A DNA stretch of 21,453 nucleotides from JBCDCP01 sp039181495 (GTDB taxonomy: Bacteria > Pseudomonadota > Alphaproteobacteria > Rhizobiales > Tepidamorphaceae), in assembly GCA_039181495.1 (NCBI GenBank), contig JBCDCP010000043.1:1-21453 (forward strand), given 5' to 3'. Positions within the stretch are counted from its first letter, which is position 1, and every line of letters begins with the position of its first letter. The position numbers and the translations under genes are program-made. Below the pieces are notes generated by a model. That model ran no database searches. It was not told the DNA's origin and worked only from the letters and a program-made list of their open reading frames with translations. Positions 15,122-21,453 of this stretch are shown here, one piece after another.

Positions 15122-15431
15122 CGATGGTCTCTCCCGAACGCTTGGCGAAACGCACCTTCCGCCCGTCTTCCAAAATCTTGAACCCGACCCGGGTCGGCTT
15201 GCCGTCCTCGGGATCCTCGATCGCCAGGTTGGACAGATGGATCGACGCTTCCTTGGCGATGATCCCGCCTTCCTTCGCCGCCGTCTGCCGTTGATGGCGA
15301 CGCACCATGTTGATGCCACGCACCAGGGCGCGGTCCTCTTTCGGGCGCACTTCGATCACCTCGCCTGTCCGGCCCTTGTCTTTGCCGGTCAGCACGACGA
15401 CGCGGTCGCCCTTCTTGATCCTCGCAGCCAT
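15114..15431 (-). CDS. rplX: 50S ribosomal protein L24
   Basis: L24 starts large-subunit assembly by binding the 5' domain of 23S rRNA. The 105-residue product starts MAARIKKGDRVVVLTGKDKG, a KOW motif, then GINMVRRHQRQT and EASIHLSNLAIEDPEDGKPTRVGF. Eleven further in-frame codons upstream are not used: they lack the family pattern, while GAGG stands about nine bases before the chosen ATG at 15429-15431. Confidence 0.97.
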   Translation of the reverse strand: MAARIKKGDRVVVLTGKDKGRTGEVIEVRPKEDRALVRGINMVRRHQRQTAAKEGGIIAKEASIHLSNLAIEDPEDGKPTRVGFKILEDGRKVRFAKRSGETIDG

Positions 15432-15464
15432 CTCAGCCTCGTCCCATCCAAACAGTCTCGGCAA

Positions 15465-15833
15465 TCACAGCACTTCTGGTGCCAGTGACACGATCTTCAT
15501 GTGGTTCTTGCCACGCAATTCGCGGGGAACCGGGCCGAAGATACGTGTGCCGATCGGCTCCTTGTTGTTGTTCACCAGTACAGCGGCATTCCGGTCGAAC
15601 CGGATCACGCTGCCATCGTTGCGACGGATGTCCTTGGCGGTGCGCACAACGACTGCCTTCAGAACATCACCCTTTTTGACGCGGCCGCGCGGAATAGCTT
15701 CCTTGACCGAAACCACGATGATGTCGCCAACCCGGGCATATTTGCGCTTCGACCCGCCCAGCACCTTGATGCACATGACGCGACGCGCACCGGAGTTGTC
15801 AGCGACGTCGAGCTGGCTCTGCATCTGGATCAT
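15465..15833 (-). CDS. rplN: 50S ribosomal protein L14
   Basis: L14 forms intersubunit bridges with 16S rRNA and contacts L19. The 122-residue product begins MIQMQSQLDVADNSGARRVM and contains GDIIVVSVKEAIPRGRVKKGDV, RNDGSVIRFDRNAAVLVNN, and PIGTRIFGPVPRELRGKNH: a full-length, typical L14. GAGG lies about six bases upstream. It follows rpsQ after 72 bases and is the first gene of the spc block. Confidence 0.98.
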   Translation of the reverse strand: MIQMQSQLDVADNSGARRVMCIKVLGGSKRKYARVGDIIVVSVKEAIPRGRVKKGDVLKAVVVRTAKDIRRNDGSVIRFDRNAAVLVNNNKEPIGTRIFGPVPRELRGKNHMKIVSLAPEVL

Positions 15834-15864
15834 GACTGACCTCTTTTTCCTGCTCCGCCGCGTG

Positions 15865-15883
15865 TTCCGATGACCATCGGGAA
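15865..15883 (-). other. Hairpin upstream of rplN
   Basis: In the transcript TTCC-c-GAT-GGTC-ATC-GGAA forms seven pairs with one bulged C and a 4-base loop, about 20 bases before the rplN ribosome-binding site in the rpsQ-rplN gap, the boundary of the S10 and spc blocks. No U-run follows. Small and possibly chance. Confidence 0.3.
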
Positions 15884-15905
15884 CCCGCGTCGCGCGAAAA
15901 TCCCG

Positions 15906-16148
15906 TTAGCTCGCGGCGCTATCCGCCACCACCGTCCAGCGCTTTTGACGCGAGATCGGCGCACATTCTTCAATCCGCACCTGATCACCGACCTTGAACT
16001 GGTTCTCGGCATCATGAGCGTGATATTTTTTCGTCCGCCGCACTGTCTTCTTAAGCAGCGGATGGGTGAAGCGGCGCTCAACCTGAACGACAATGGTCTT
16101 GTCGTTGGTGTCGCTGACCACAGTGCCCTGCAGTGTTCTCTTTGGCAT
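15906..16148 (-). CDS. rpsQ: 30S ribosomal protein S17
   Basis: S17 is an OB-fold primary 16S rRNA-binding protein. The 80-residue product begins MPKRTLQGTVVSDTNDKTIV, then VERRFTHPLLKKTVRRTKKY, the HAHDAENQFKVGDQVRIEE block and PISRQKRWTVV. These match the family over its full length. The gene begins 12 bases past the rpmC stop; AAGGG overlapping that stop is the likely ribosome-binding site. Confidence 0.97.
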   Translation of the reverse strand: MPKRTLQGTVVSDTNDKTIVVQVERRFTHPLLKKTVRRTKKYHAHDAENQFKVGDQVRIEECAPISRQKRWTVVADSAAS

Positions 16149-16160
16149 CCTCGTCGACCC

Positions 16161-16364
16161 TTAGCTCGCAGCCGCCTGGCGGTGTTTCTCAGTCATGATG
16201 GTCTTGATGCGCGCGATATCGCGGCGCACCTTGCGCATCTGCACAGTGTTCTCAAGCTGCCCCGACGCCTGCTGGAAGCGCAGATTGAACTGCTCCTTCT
16301 TCAGCTTCAGCAGCTCCTCGGAGAGCTGATCCGGCGTCATCGCCCGTACGTCTTCGGCCTTCAT
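16161..16364 (-). CDS. rpmC: 50S ribosomal protein L29
   Basis: L29 lies at the tunnel exit beside L23, where trigger factor and SRP dock. The 67-residue product is a two-helix hairpin: MKAEDVRAMTPDQLSEELLK, then KKEQFNLRFQQASGQLENT and VRRDIARIKTIMTEK. These are the standard family motifs. AGGAG precedes the ATG by eight bases, and the gene follows rplP after 11 bases. Confidence 0.97.
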   Translation of the reverse strand: MKAEDVRAMTPDQLSEELLKLKKEQFNLRFQQASGQLENTVQMRKVRRDIARIKTIMTEKHRQAAAS

Positions 16365-16375
16365 CGCCTGAACTC

Positions 16376-16789
16376 CTATTCGCCCATCCGGCTGACGATC
16401 TTGGTGCGAACCGGCAATTTCGCGCTGCCCAGACGAAGCGCCTCGTGGGCGACTTCCGGCGGCACACCATCGATCTCGAACATGATCCGCCCGGGCTTCA
16501 CCACGGCGGCCCAGAATTCGACCGAACCCTTGCCCTTACCCATACGCACTTCAGTCGGCTTTTTGGTCACCGGCAGATCAGGGAAGATTCTGATCCACAC
16601 GCGGCCCGCACGCTTCATGTGACGCGTGATGGCACGACGCGCAGCCTCGATCTGGCGCGCAGTCACCCGCTCGGGCTCAAGCGCCTTGAGGCCGTACGCA
16701 CCGAAATTCAGCGCCGATCCCCGGTGGGAAATCCCCTTGATGCGCCCCTTGTGCATCTTCCGGAATTTTGTCCGCTTCGGCTGAAGCAT
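16376..16789 (-). CDS. rplP: 50S ribosomal protein L16
   Basis: L16 helps place A-site tRNA near the peptidyl-transferase centre. The 137-residue product starts MLQPKRTKFRKMHKGRIKG, with RVTARQIEAARRAITRHMKR, VWIRIFPDLPVTKKPTEVRM and GKGKGSVEFWAAVVKPGR: full-length and typical. The ATG at 16787-16789 is chosen over upstream in-frame codons because it gives the universal MLQPKR start and has GAGAGGG eight bases before it. It follows rpsC after 60 bases. Confidence 0.98.
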   Translation of the reverse strand: MLQPKRTKFRKMHKGRIKGISHRGSALNFGAYGLKALEPERVTARQIEAARRAITRHMKRAGRVWIRIFPDLPVTKKPTEVRMGKGKGSVEFWAAVVKPGRIMFEIDGVPPEVAHEALRLGSAKLPVRTKIVSRMGE

Positions 16790-16849
16790 CGTCTCTACCC
16801 TCTCGATCGCGAGCCCGCCCAGCGGCCTCGCGCCAAATCTCAATTCCTG

Positions 16850-17539
16850 TTAGCGGCGACCCGCCGTAGCTCCGCCCTCAAGCGCCCGCTTCTCGGATGC
16901 CAGCGGGTCGTGCTCGAGGATTTCGCCCTTGAAGATCCAGACCTTGACGCCGTTGGTGCCGTAAGCGGTGTGCGCGGTCGCGGTGCCATAATCGATGTCC
17001 GCACGCAGCGTGTGCAGCGGCACACGGCCCTCGCGATACCATTCCGTCCGCGCGATTTCTGCGCCGCCAAGACGACCGCCACAGTTGATCCGGATGCCTT
17101 CGGCGCCAAGCCGGATGGCCGACTGCACCGCCCGCTTCATGGCACGCCGGAACGAGACGCGGCGCTCAAGCTGCTGGGCAATGGACTCGGCAACCAGCGT
17201 TGCGTCCAGTTCGGGCTTGCGCACTTCAACGATGTTGAGATGCACTTCCGAATTGGTCATCTCGCTCAGCTTGCGGCGCAGACGCTCGATGTCCGCACCC
17301 TTCTTGCCGATAACGATGCCCGGGCGTGCCGAATGAATGGTAACGCGGCACTTCTTGTGCGGACGCTCGATCACGATTTTGGCCACCGCAGCCTGCTTCA
17401 ACTGCTTCTTCAGCCATTCGCGGATCTGCATGTCCTCATGCAGCAGCTCGCCATATTCAGGGCGATCCGCATACCAGCGCGAATCCCATGTCTTGTTGAT
17501 GCCCAGGCGAAAGCCAATCGGGTTGATCTTCTGTCCCAT
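16850..17539 (-). CDS. rpsC: 30S ribosomal protein S3
   Basis: S3 forms part of the mRNA entry channel and helicase activity with S4 and S5. The 229-residue product starts MGQKINPIGFRLGINKTWDS, has a KH domain with GIVIGKKGADIERLRRKL, and a C-terminal domain with GGRLGGAEIARTEWYREGRV and AHTAYGTNGVKVWIFKGE. The ATG shares its last base with the rplV stop (TAATG), and GAGGAGG is seven bases upstream, giving one of the strongest ribosome-binding sites in the window. Confidence 0.98.
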   Translation of the reverse strand: MGQKINPIGFRLGINKTWDSRWYADRPEYGELLHEDMQIREWLKKQLKQAAVAKIVIERPHKKCRVTIHSARPGIVIGKKGADIERLRRKLSEMTNSEVHLNIVEVRKPELDATLVAESIAQQLERRVSFRRAMKRAVQSAIRLGAEGIRINCGGRLGGAEIARTEWYREGRVPLHTLRADIDYGTATAHTAYGTNGVKVWIFKGEILEHDPLASEKRALEGGATAGRR

Positions 17540-17919
17540 TAGGCGGCCTCCTCGACCTGGCGCACGACAATGGTGAGGTTCGAAAACGGCTTCATGATGC
17601 GGCCGACGCGGCCACGTGCCCGCGGCCGGAAGCGCTTCATGACAATCGACTTGCCGACATAGGCCTCGGCAATGACCAGATCATCGACGTCGAGATCATG
17701 GTTGTTCTCGGCGTTGGCCACAGCACTTTCGAGCGTCTTTTTGACATCCCGTGCAATCCGCTTGCGCGAGAAGGTCAGGTCGGCCAGTGCCGTATCCACC
17801 TTCTTGCCACGGATGAGTTGCGCAACAAGGTTGAGCTTCTGCGGGCTGATCCGCAGATTACGGCACACAGCCTTTGCCTCGTTGTCCGCAAGCTTGCGGG
17901 GTTTGGATGGCTTGCCCAT
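17539..17919 (-). CDS. rplV: 50S ribosomal protein L22
   Basis: L22 has a long beta-hairpin that lines the exit tunnel and is a macrolide-resistance site in many bacteria. The 126-residue product shows RISPQKLNLVAQLIRGKKV, FSRKRIARDVKKTLESAVAN, AENNHDLDVDDLVIAEAYVG and the hairpin-tip sequence MKRFRPRARGRVGRIMKP. The hairpin is complete with no insertion. It starts two bases after the rpsS stop and overlaps rpsC by one base. GAGGAAG precedes the ATG. Confidence 0.98.
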   Translation of the reverse strand: MGKPSKPRKLADNEAKAVCRNLRISPQKLNLVAQLIRGKKVDTALADLTFSRKRIARDVKKTLESAVANAENNHDLDVDDLVIAEAYVGKSIVMKRFRPRARGRVGRIMKPFSNLTIVVRQVEEAA

Positions 17920-17921
17920 CG

Positions 17922-18200
17922 TTACTTCCTCTTGGCCTTCTTATCGGCGGCATGGCCGTAATAGGTCCGGGTCGGCGAAAACTCGCCAAACTTGTGGCCG
18001 ACCATGTCTTCGGACACTGCCACCGGCACATGCTTCTGGCCGTTATGGACGCCGAAGGTGAGGCCGACGAATTGCGGTAGGATCGTTGAGCGCCGGCTCC
18101 AGATCTTGATCACATCATTGCGGCCTGACTCGCGCGCAGCTTCTGCCTTCTTGAGCAGGTAGCCGTCGACGAACGGGCCTTTCCAGACTGAGCGTGACAT
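17922..18200 (-). CDS. rpsS: 30S ribosomal protein S19
   Basis: S19 lies in the 30S head beside S13. The 92-residue product begins MSRSVWKGPFVDGYLLKKAE, contains IKIWSRRSTILPQFVGLTF and VHNGQKHVPVAVSEDMVGHK, and ends GEFSPTRTYYGHAADKKAKRK-like basic sequence: complete and typical. It begins six bases after the rplB stop, so translation is likely coupled. Confidence 0.98.
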   Translation of the reverse strand: MSRSVWKGPFVDGYLLKKAEAARESGRNDVIKIWSRRSTILPQFVGLTFGVHNGQKHVPVAVSEDMVGHKFGEFSPTRTYYGHAADKKAKRK

Positions 18201-18206
18201 CGCGCC

Positions 18207-19052
18207 TTAGCCCCTTCTCTTCTTCTTGGAGTCGTGCCGGCTCCGGAGGATGTACTTGTCCGTCGCCTTGTTCGACCGTGTCCGCTTACCCTTGGTCGGC
18301 TTGCCCCATGGCGTCACCGGATGACGACCGCCCGAGGTCCGGCCCTCACCACCACCATGCGGGTGATCGACCGGGTTCATCACAACGCCGCGCACGCTGG
18401 GGCGCTTGCCGGCCCAGCGCTTGCGCCCGGCCTTGCCCATATTGGTGTTCATGTGATCAGGGTTCGAAACGGCGCCGATGCTCGCCATGCAGCGCGCCGA
18501 CACGACACGTGTCTCGCCCGACTTCAACCGCAAAATAGCGCGGCCCTGGTCGCGTCCAACCAGCTGAACATAGGCTCCAGCCGAACGCGCAATCTGGCCG
18601 CCCTTGAGCGGCTTGAGTTCGACATTGTGGACGATCGTGCCGATCGGAATGCTGGCCAGCGGCATTGCGTTGCCCGGCTTCACATCGACCTGCTCACCCG
18701 ACTCGACCTTGTCGCCGACACTCAAACGCTGTGGCGCCAGGATGTAGCTCTTCTCGCCATCCTCATAGTTGATCAGGGCGATGAAAGCCGAACGGTTGGG
18801 ATCATATTCGAGACGCTCAACAGTCGCCTTCACACCGGCCTTGCGGCGCTTGAAGTCGACCATGCGATACAGCCGCTTATGGCCGCCGCCACGACGACGT
18901 GCCGTAATACGCCCGGTGTTGTTGCGCCCGCCCTTCTTGGTCAGACCCTCAACAAGCGTCTTTTCCGGATCGCCCTTCCACAGACCGCCGCGATCAACGA
19001 TCACAAGCTGGCGCTGGCCCGGCGTCGTCGGATTGAATTTCTTCAGTGCCAT
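18207..19052 (-). CDS. rplB: 50S ribosomal protein L2
   Basis: L2 is needed for subunit joining and peptidyl transfer. The 281-residue product has the N-terminal MALKKFNPTTPGQRQLV, GRNNTGRITARRRGGGHKR, the OB/SH3-like core with IPIGTIVHNVELKPLKGGQ, and the C-terminal VMNPVDHPHGGGEGRTSGG segment bearing the conserved histidine near the catalytic centre. It is slightly longer than E. coli L2, as is usual in alphaproteobacteria. GAGG lies eight bases before the ATG, and the gene follows rplW after 10 bases. Confidence 0.98.
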   Translation of the reverse strand: MALKKFNPTTPGQRQLVIVDRGGLWKGDPEKTLVEGLTKKGGRNNTGRITARRRGGGHKRLYRMVDFKRRKAGVKATVERLEYDPNRSAFIALINYEDGEKSYILAPQRLSVGDKVESGEQVDVKPGNAMPLASIPIGTIVHNVELKPLKGGQIARSAGAYVQLVGRDQGRAILRLKSGETRVVSARCMASIGAVSNPDHMNTNMGKAGRKRWAGKRPSVRGVVMNPVDHPHGGGEGRTSGGRHPVTPWGKPTKGKRTRSNKATDKYILRSRHDSKKKRRG

Positions 19053-19062
19053 GGTTCCAGCC

Positions 19063-19359
19063 TCAGAGTCCCGTGCTCACGTCGATGCTGTGGCCCTCTT
19101 CGAGGGTCACGATTGCCTTTTTGACGTCGCTCTGCCGTCCAACGCGCCCGCGGAAACGCTTGGTTTTGCCTTTGCGTACCAACGTATTGACGGATTTCAC
19201 CTTCACAGAGAACAGCGCCTCAACCGCCTCTTTGATCGCCGGTTTGGTGGCCGTCGAAGAAACGTTGAACTGCACCTGGTTGTACTCGGACGCCATCGTC
19301 GCCTTTTCGGTGATCACCGGCGAGCGGATGATGTCGTAGTGGTGTGCCTGGGCGCTCAT
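19063..19359 (-). CDS. rplW: 50S ribosomal protein L23
   Basis: L23 is the main docking site for trigger factor and SRP at the tunnel exit. The 98-residue product shows YDIIRSPVITEKATMASEYN, VQFNVSSTATKPAIKEAVEA, LFSVKVKSVNTLVRKGKTKR and a KKAIVTLEEGHSIDV C-terminus. Its ATG overlaps the rplD stop by four bases, and GGAGG lies 10 bases upstream. Confidence 0.97.
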   Translation of the reverse strand: MSAQAHHYDIIRSPVITEKATMASEYNQVQFNVSSTATKPAIKEAVEALFSVKVKSVNTLVRKGKTKRFRGRVGRQSDVKKAIVTLEEGHSIDVSTGL

Positions 19360-19976
19360 TTGAACCGCGCCTCCAGCGCTTCCACAGCCGCCTTGGTAAG
19401 CACTAAGCTGTCACGGCGGAGAATGTCGTACACATTGATGCCCTGCACCGGCAGAACATCGACGCCTGGCACGTTCCGGGTTGCCCGTGCAAAGCCCTCG
19501 GTGACCGTCGCGCCATCAATGAAGAGCGCCGTCGAGATGTTCATCTTGGCCAGATGATCGGTGACTGCCTTGGTCTTGGCGTCTTTCATCTCGACCGAGT
19601 CGACCACAACCAACTTGCCGTCCTTGGCCTTTGCCGACAGGGCATGCTTCAGAGCCAGAGCCCGCAGTTTCTTCGGCAAGTCGTGCGCATGGCTGCGCGG
19701 ATGCGGCCCGAAGGCGCGTCCACCACCGACAAAAATGCCGGCCCTACGCGAACCATGCCGCGCACCACCGCCACCCTTCTGGCGGCCGAACTTCTTGCCT
19801 GTGCGCGAGATTTCGGCCCTGTTTTTGACCTTGTGCGTGCCCGCCTGGCGCTTGGCCAGCTGGTAACGCACCATCCGGTGCAGAATATCGGCACGTGGTT
19901 CGAGGCCGTAGATTCCGTCGTCGAGATCGACAGAACCGGACTTCTTGCCTGCCAGGGAGATCACGTCGAGCTTCAT
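19356..19976 (-). CDS. rplD: 50S ribosomal protein L4
   Basis: L4 lines the exit tunnel with a long loop and, in E. coli, represses its own S10 operon. The 206-residue product starts MKLDVISLAGKKSGSVDLDD, has the loop segment GRQKGGGGARHGSRRAGIFV and GGGRAFGPHPRSHAHDLPKK, and a C-terminal globular half with TRNVPGVDVLPVQGINVYDI. The ATG overlaps the rplC stop (ATGA), with GGGAG seven bases before it. Autoregulation here is possible but not shown by the sequence. Confidence 0.98.
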   Translation of the reverse strand: MKLDVISLAGKKSGSVDLDDGIYGLEPRADILHRMVRYQLAKRQAGTHKVKNRAEISRTGKKFGRQKGGGGARHGSRRAGIFVGGGRAFGPHPRSHAHDLPKKLRALALKHALSAKAKDGKLVVVDSVEMKDAKTKAVTDHLAKMNISTALFIDGATVTEGFARATRNVPGVDVLPVQGINVYDILRRDSLVLTKAAVEALEARFK

Positions 19977-20785
19977 TGTGCTTCTCCCTGATCACCGGTT
20001 TCCGGTGTCTCAGCAGCCGTTGCTTCCGCAGCCTCAGTCGCTTCAGCAACCGCTTCCGGAGCCGGCGTGTCATTGGCCGGCTTGGTGTCAGCAGCCGGAC
20101 TGCCATCAACCGGTTTGATGAACGCACCAGGGAACGGCACACCCTCAGGCAGTTTCTTCTTCACGGCATCGCGCAGCGTGACGTAACCGCCTTTGGAACC
20201 GGGAATAGCACCACGCACCATGATCAGACCGCGGTCTTCATCGACCTGAACCACTTTCAGGTTCTGGGTGGTGACGCGTTCCGAGCCCATATGCCCGGCC
20301 ATCTTCTTGCCCTTGAAAACCTTGCCAGGGTCCTGACATTGGCCGGTCGACCCATGCGCGCGGTGTGAAACGGAGACACCATGCGACGCACGCAGGCCGC
20401 CGAAATTATGCCGCTTCATGGCACCTGCGAAGCCCTTACCGATCGAGATACCGGTGGCGTCGACAAACTGACCAGGCACGAAATGACCAACCGTCATCTC
20501 GGCGCCCACATCGATCAGGTTGTCCGGCGAAACCCGAAATTCGACGAGCTTCCGCTTCGGTTCCACATGAGCCACAGCGAAGTGCCCACGCTGGGCGCGC
20601 GGCGTGTTCTTGGCCTTGGCGCGACCGACGCCGAGTTGCAGCGCGGCATAGCCATTGCCGTCTTCGGTGCGCTGCGCCACGACCTGACATTGATCCACTT
20701 TCAGCACCGTGACCGGGATATGTTCCCCGGTTTCGGTGAAGATGCGGGTCATGCCGACCTTCTGCGCAATCAATCCAGAGCGCAT
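19973..20785 (-). CDS. rplC: 50S ribosomal protein L3 with acidic C-terminal extension
   Basis: L3 is an early assembly protein that reaches the peptidyl-transferase centre. The 270-residue product begins MRSGLIAQKVGMTRIFTETG. It contains GKGFAGAMKRHNFGGLRASH, GSTGQCQDPGKVFKGKKMAG (the PrmB-methylated Gln lies in this region in E. coli) and GAIPGSKGGYVTLRDA. The core ends near residue 225; the last 45 or so residues are Ala/Glu/Thr/Pro-rich with no Lys or Arg after residue 235. The ATG at 20783-20785 is chosen over upstream codons because it gives the family start and follows GGAAGGGA. Confidence 0.97.
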   Translation of the reverse strand: MRSGLIAQKVGMTRIFTETGEHIPVTVLKVDQCQVVAQRTEDGNGYAALQLGVGRAKAKNTPRAQRGHFAVAHVEPKRKLVEFRVSPDNLIDVGAEMTVGHFVPGQFVDATGISIGKGFAGAMKRHNFGGLRASHGVSVSHRAHGSTGQCQDPGKVFKGKKMAGHMGSERVTTQNLKVVQVDEDRGLIMVRGAIPGSKGGYVTLRDAVKKKLPEGVPFPGAFIKPVDGSPAADTKPANDTPAPEAVAEATEAAEATAAETPETGDQGEAQ

Positions 20786-20807
20786 GACAATGCGTTCCCT
20801 TCCAGCC

Positions 20808-21116
20808 TCAGAGCTTGATTTCGACGTCCACACCGGCAGCGAGGTCGAGCTTCATCAGCGCGTCCACGGTCTGGGGTGTCGGGTCGACGATGTCGAGCAG
20901 GCGCTTGTGAGTGCGCATCTCGAACTGCTCACGGCTCTTTTTGTCGATGTGGGGCGACCGGTTGACGGTGAACCGCTCGATCCGCGTCGGAAGCGGGATC
21001 GGGCCACGCACTTCAGCGCCGGTGCGGCGTGCAGTGTTGACGATCTCCTTGGTGGAGGTGTCCAGCACGCGGTGATCGAACGCCTTCAGGCGAATGCGAA
21101 TGTTCTGGCCGTTCAT
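20808..21116 (-). CDS. rpsJ: 30S ribosomal protein S10
   Basis: S10 is a head protein and, as NusE, part of transcription antitermination with NusB. The 102-residue product begins MNGQNIRIRLKAFDHRVLDT, with ARRTGAEVRGPIPLPTRIER, VNRSPHIDKKSREQFEMRTH and LLDIVDPTPQTVDALMKLD: complete and typical. It is the first S10-block gene, 78 bases after tuf. Its ribosome-binding site is weak (GGGA about 10 bases upstream) and sits just after the terminator-like hairpin. Confidence 0.98.
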   Translation of the reverse strand: MNGQNIRIRLKAFDHRVLDTSTKEIVNTARRTGAEVRGPIPLPTRIERFTVNRSPHIDKKSREQFEMRTHKRLLDIVDPTPQTVDALMKLDLAAGVDVEIKL

Positions 21117-21139
21117 TGGTCTTGTCCCAAGCGATTGCC

Positions 21140-21179
21140 AAAAAGAAGCGGTGCGCCAGCTTCATTGCCGACGCACCGC
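21140..21179 (-). terminator. Intrinsic terminator or attenuator between tuf and rpsJ
   Basis: In the transcript, GCGGTGCG (21172-21179) pairs perfectly with CGCACCGC (21148-21155) around a 16-base loop in which GGC and GCT-type pairs can extend the stem. It is followed at once by TTCTTTTT (21140-21147). It begins 15 bases after the tuf stop and ends 23 bases before the rpsJ ATG. The stem plus U-tract is clearly visible. How often transcription passes it cannot be told. Confidence 0.75.
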
Positions 21180-21194
21180 GTGGTCCTTCGTCCG

Positions 21195-21453
21195 TTACTC
21201 GATGATCTTGGCGACGACGCCGGCACCAACGGTGCGGCCACCTTCGCGGATCGCGAAACGGAGCTTCTCTTCCATGGCGATCGGCACAATCAGCTCAACC
21301 ACCATTTTCACGTTGTCGCCAGGCATCACCATCTCGGTGCCCTCAGGCAGCTCGACGATACCGGTCACGTCAGTCGTCCGGAAATAGAACTGCGGACGGT
21401 AGTTCTTGAAGAACGGAGTGTGACGGCCACCCTCTTCCTTGGTCAGGATGTAG
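21195..21453 (-). CDS. tuf: Elongation factor Tu, C-terminal end only
   Basis: The last 85 codons of EF-Tu (domain 3) are present before the TAA at 21195-21197; the rest lies beyond the window. Diagnostic stretches are LTKEEGGRHTPFFKNYRPQF, YFRTTDVTGIVELPEGTEMV, MPGDNVKMVVELIVPIAMEE and LRFAIREGGRTVGAGVVAKI. EF-Tu carries aminoacyl-tRNA to the ribosome. Its place before rpsJ is the usual end of the str operon, so rpsL, rpsG and fusA are expected upstream, outside the window. Confidence 0.97.
   Translation of the reverse strand, partial: YILTKEEGGRHTPFFKNYRPQFYFRTTDVTGIVELPEGTEMVMPGDNVKMVVELIVPIAMEEKLRFAIREGGRTVGAGVVAKIIE

Noticed and set aside
15122..15319. A 66-codon N-terminal extension of L5 into rplX
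   Set aside because: The extra sequence is Arg/Ser/Pro-rich, out-of-frame rplX, and L5 normally begins at the MAEAAYKPRL position, which has its own ribosome-binding site.
1..21453. A hidden mobile element, toxin-antitoxin pair, phage defence system or CRISPR array
   Set aside because: No repeats, transposase motifs, tRNA-flanked junctions or unusual composition were seen. The window is nearly filled with one co-directional run of housekeeping genes.

Overview
This window comes from a bacterial chromosome, and the gene content points to an alphaproteobacterium with a fairly high G+C genome. The diagnostic points are adk between secY and rpsM, no rpsD, rpmJ or map in the alpha-operon segment, rpoA followed by rplQ, and an ATP12-type F1-ATPase assembly chaperone, a family shared by alphaproteobacteria and mitochondria. 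The genus cannot be fixed by eye. A Caulobacterales- or Rhizobiales-like order is plausible from the gene order. All 34 genes recognised lie on the minus strand, so transcription runs from high to low coordinates. No tRNA, rRNA, mobile element or CRISPR array was seen, and no gene-free stretch exceeds about 220 bp.

In transcription order, the window opens with the 3' end of tuf (EF-Tu). An intrinsic-terminator-like hairpin sits in the short tuf-rpsJ gap. The S10 block follows: rpsJ, rplC, rplD, rplW, rplB, rpsS, rplV, rpsC, rplP, rpmC, rpsQ. The spc block is rplN, rplX, rplE, rpsN, rpsH, rplF, rplR, rpsE, rpmD, rplO, secY, adk. The alpha block is rpsM, rpsK, rpoA, rplQ. These genes make ribosomal proteins, the SecYEG channel subunit, adenylate kinase and the RNA polymerase alpha subunit.

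Below rplQ the same strand continues with a tight accessory-housekeeping cluster: a periplasmic HtrA/Deg serine protease, rarA, crcB (fluoride channel), an RluC-like pseudouridine synthase, a HAD phosphatase and the ATP12 chaperone. Their stops and starts mostly overlap or are only a few bases apart, so they are probably co-transcribed. After a 91-bp gap comes the first half of a propionyl-CoA carboxylase beta subunit (pccB), which runs off the low-coordinate end.

The most striking anomaly is rpmD (L30). Its 62-codon frame is well conserved to the end but carries an in-frame TAA at codon 40, where the family normally has Glu. Other points worth checking are possible structured RNA leaders in the rpsK-rpoA, rplO-secY and adk-rpsM gaps, a heat-shock-like promoter candidate before the protease, and an acidic C-terminal tail on L3.
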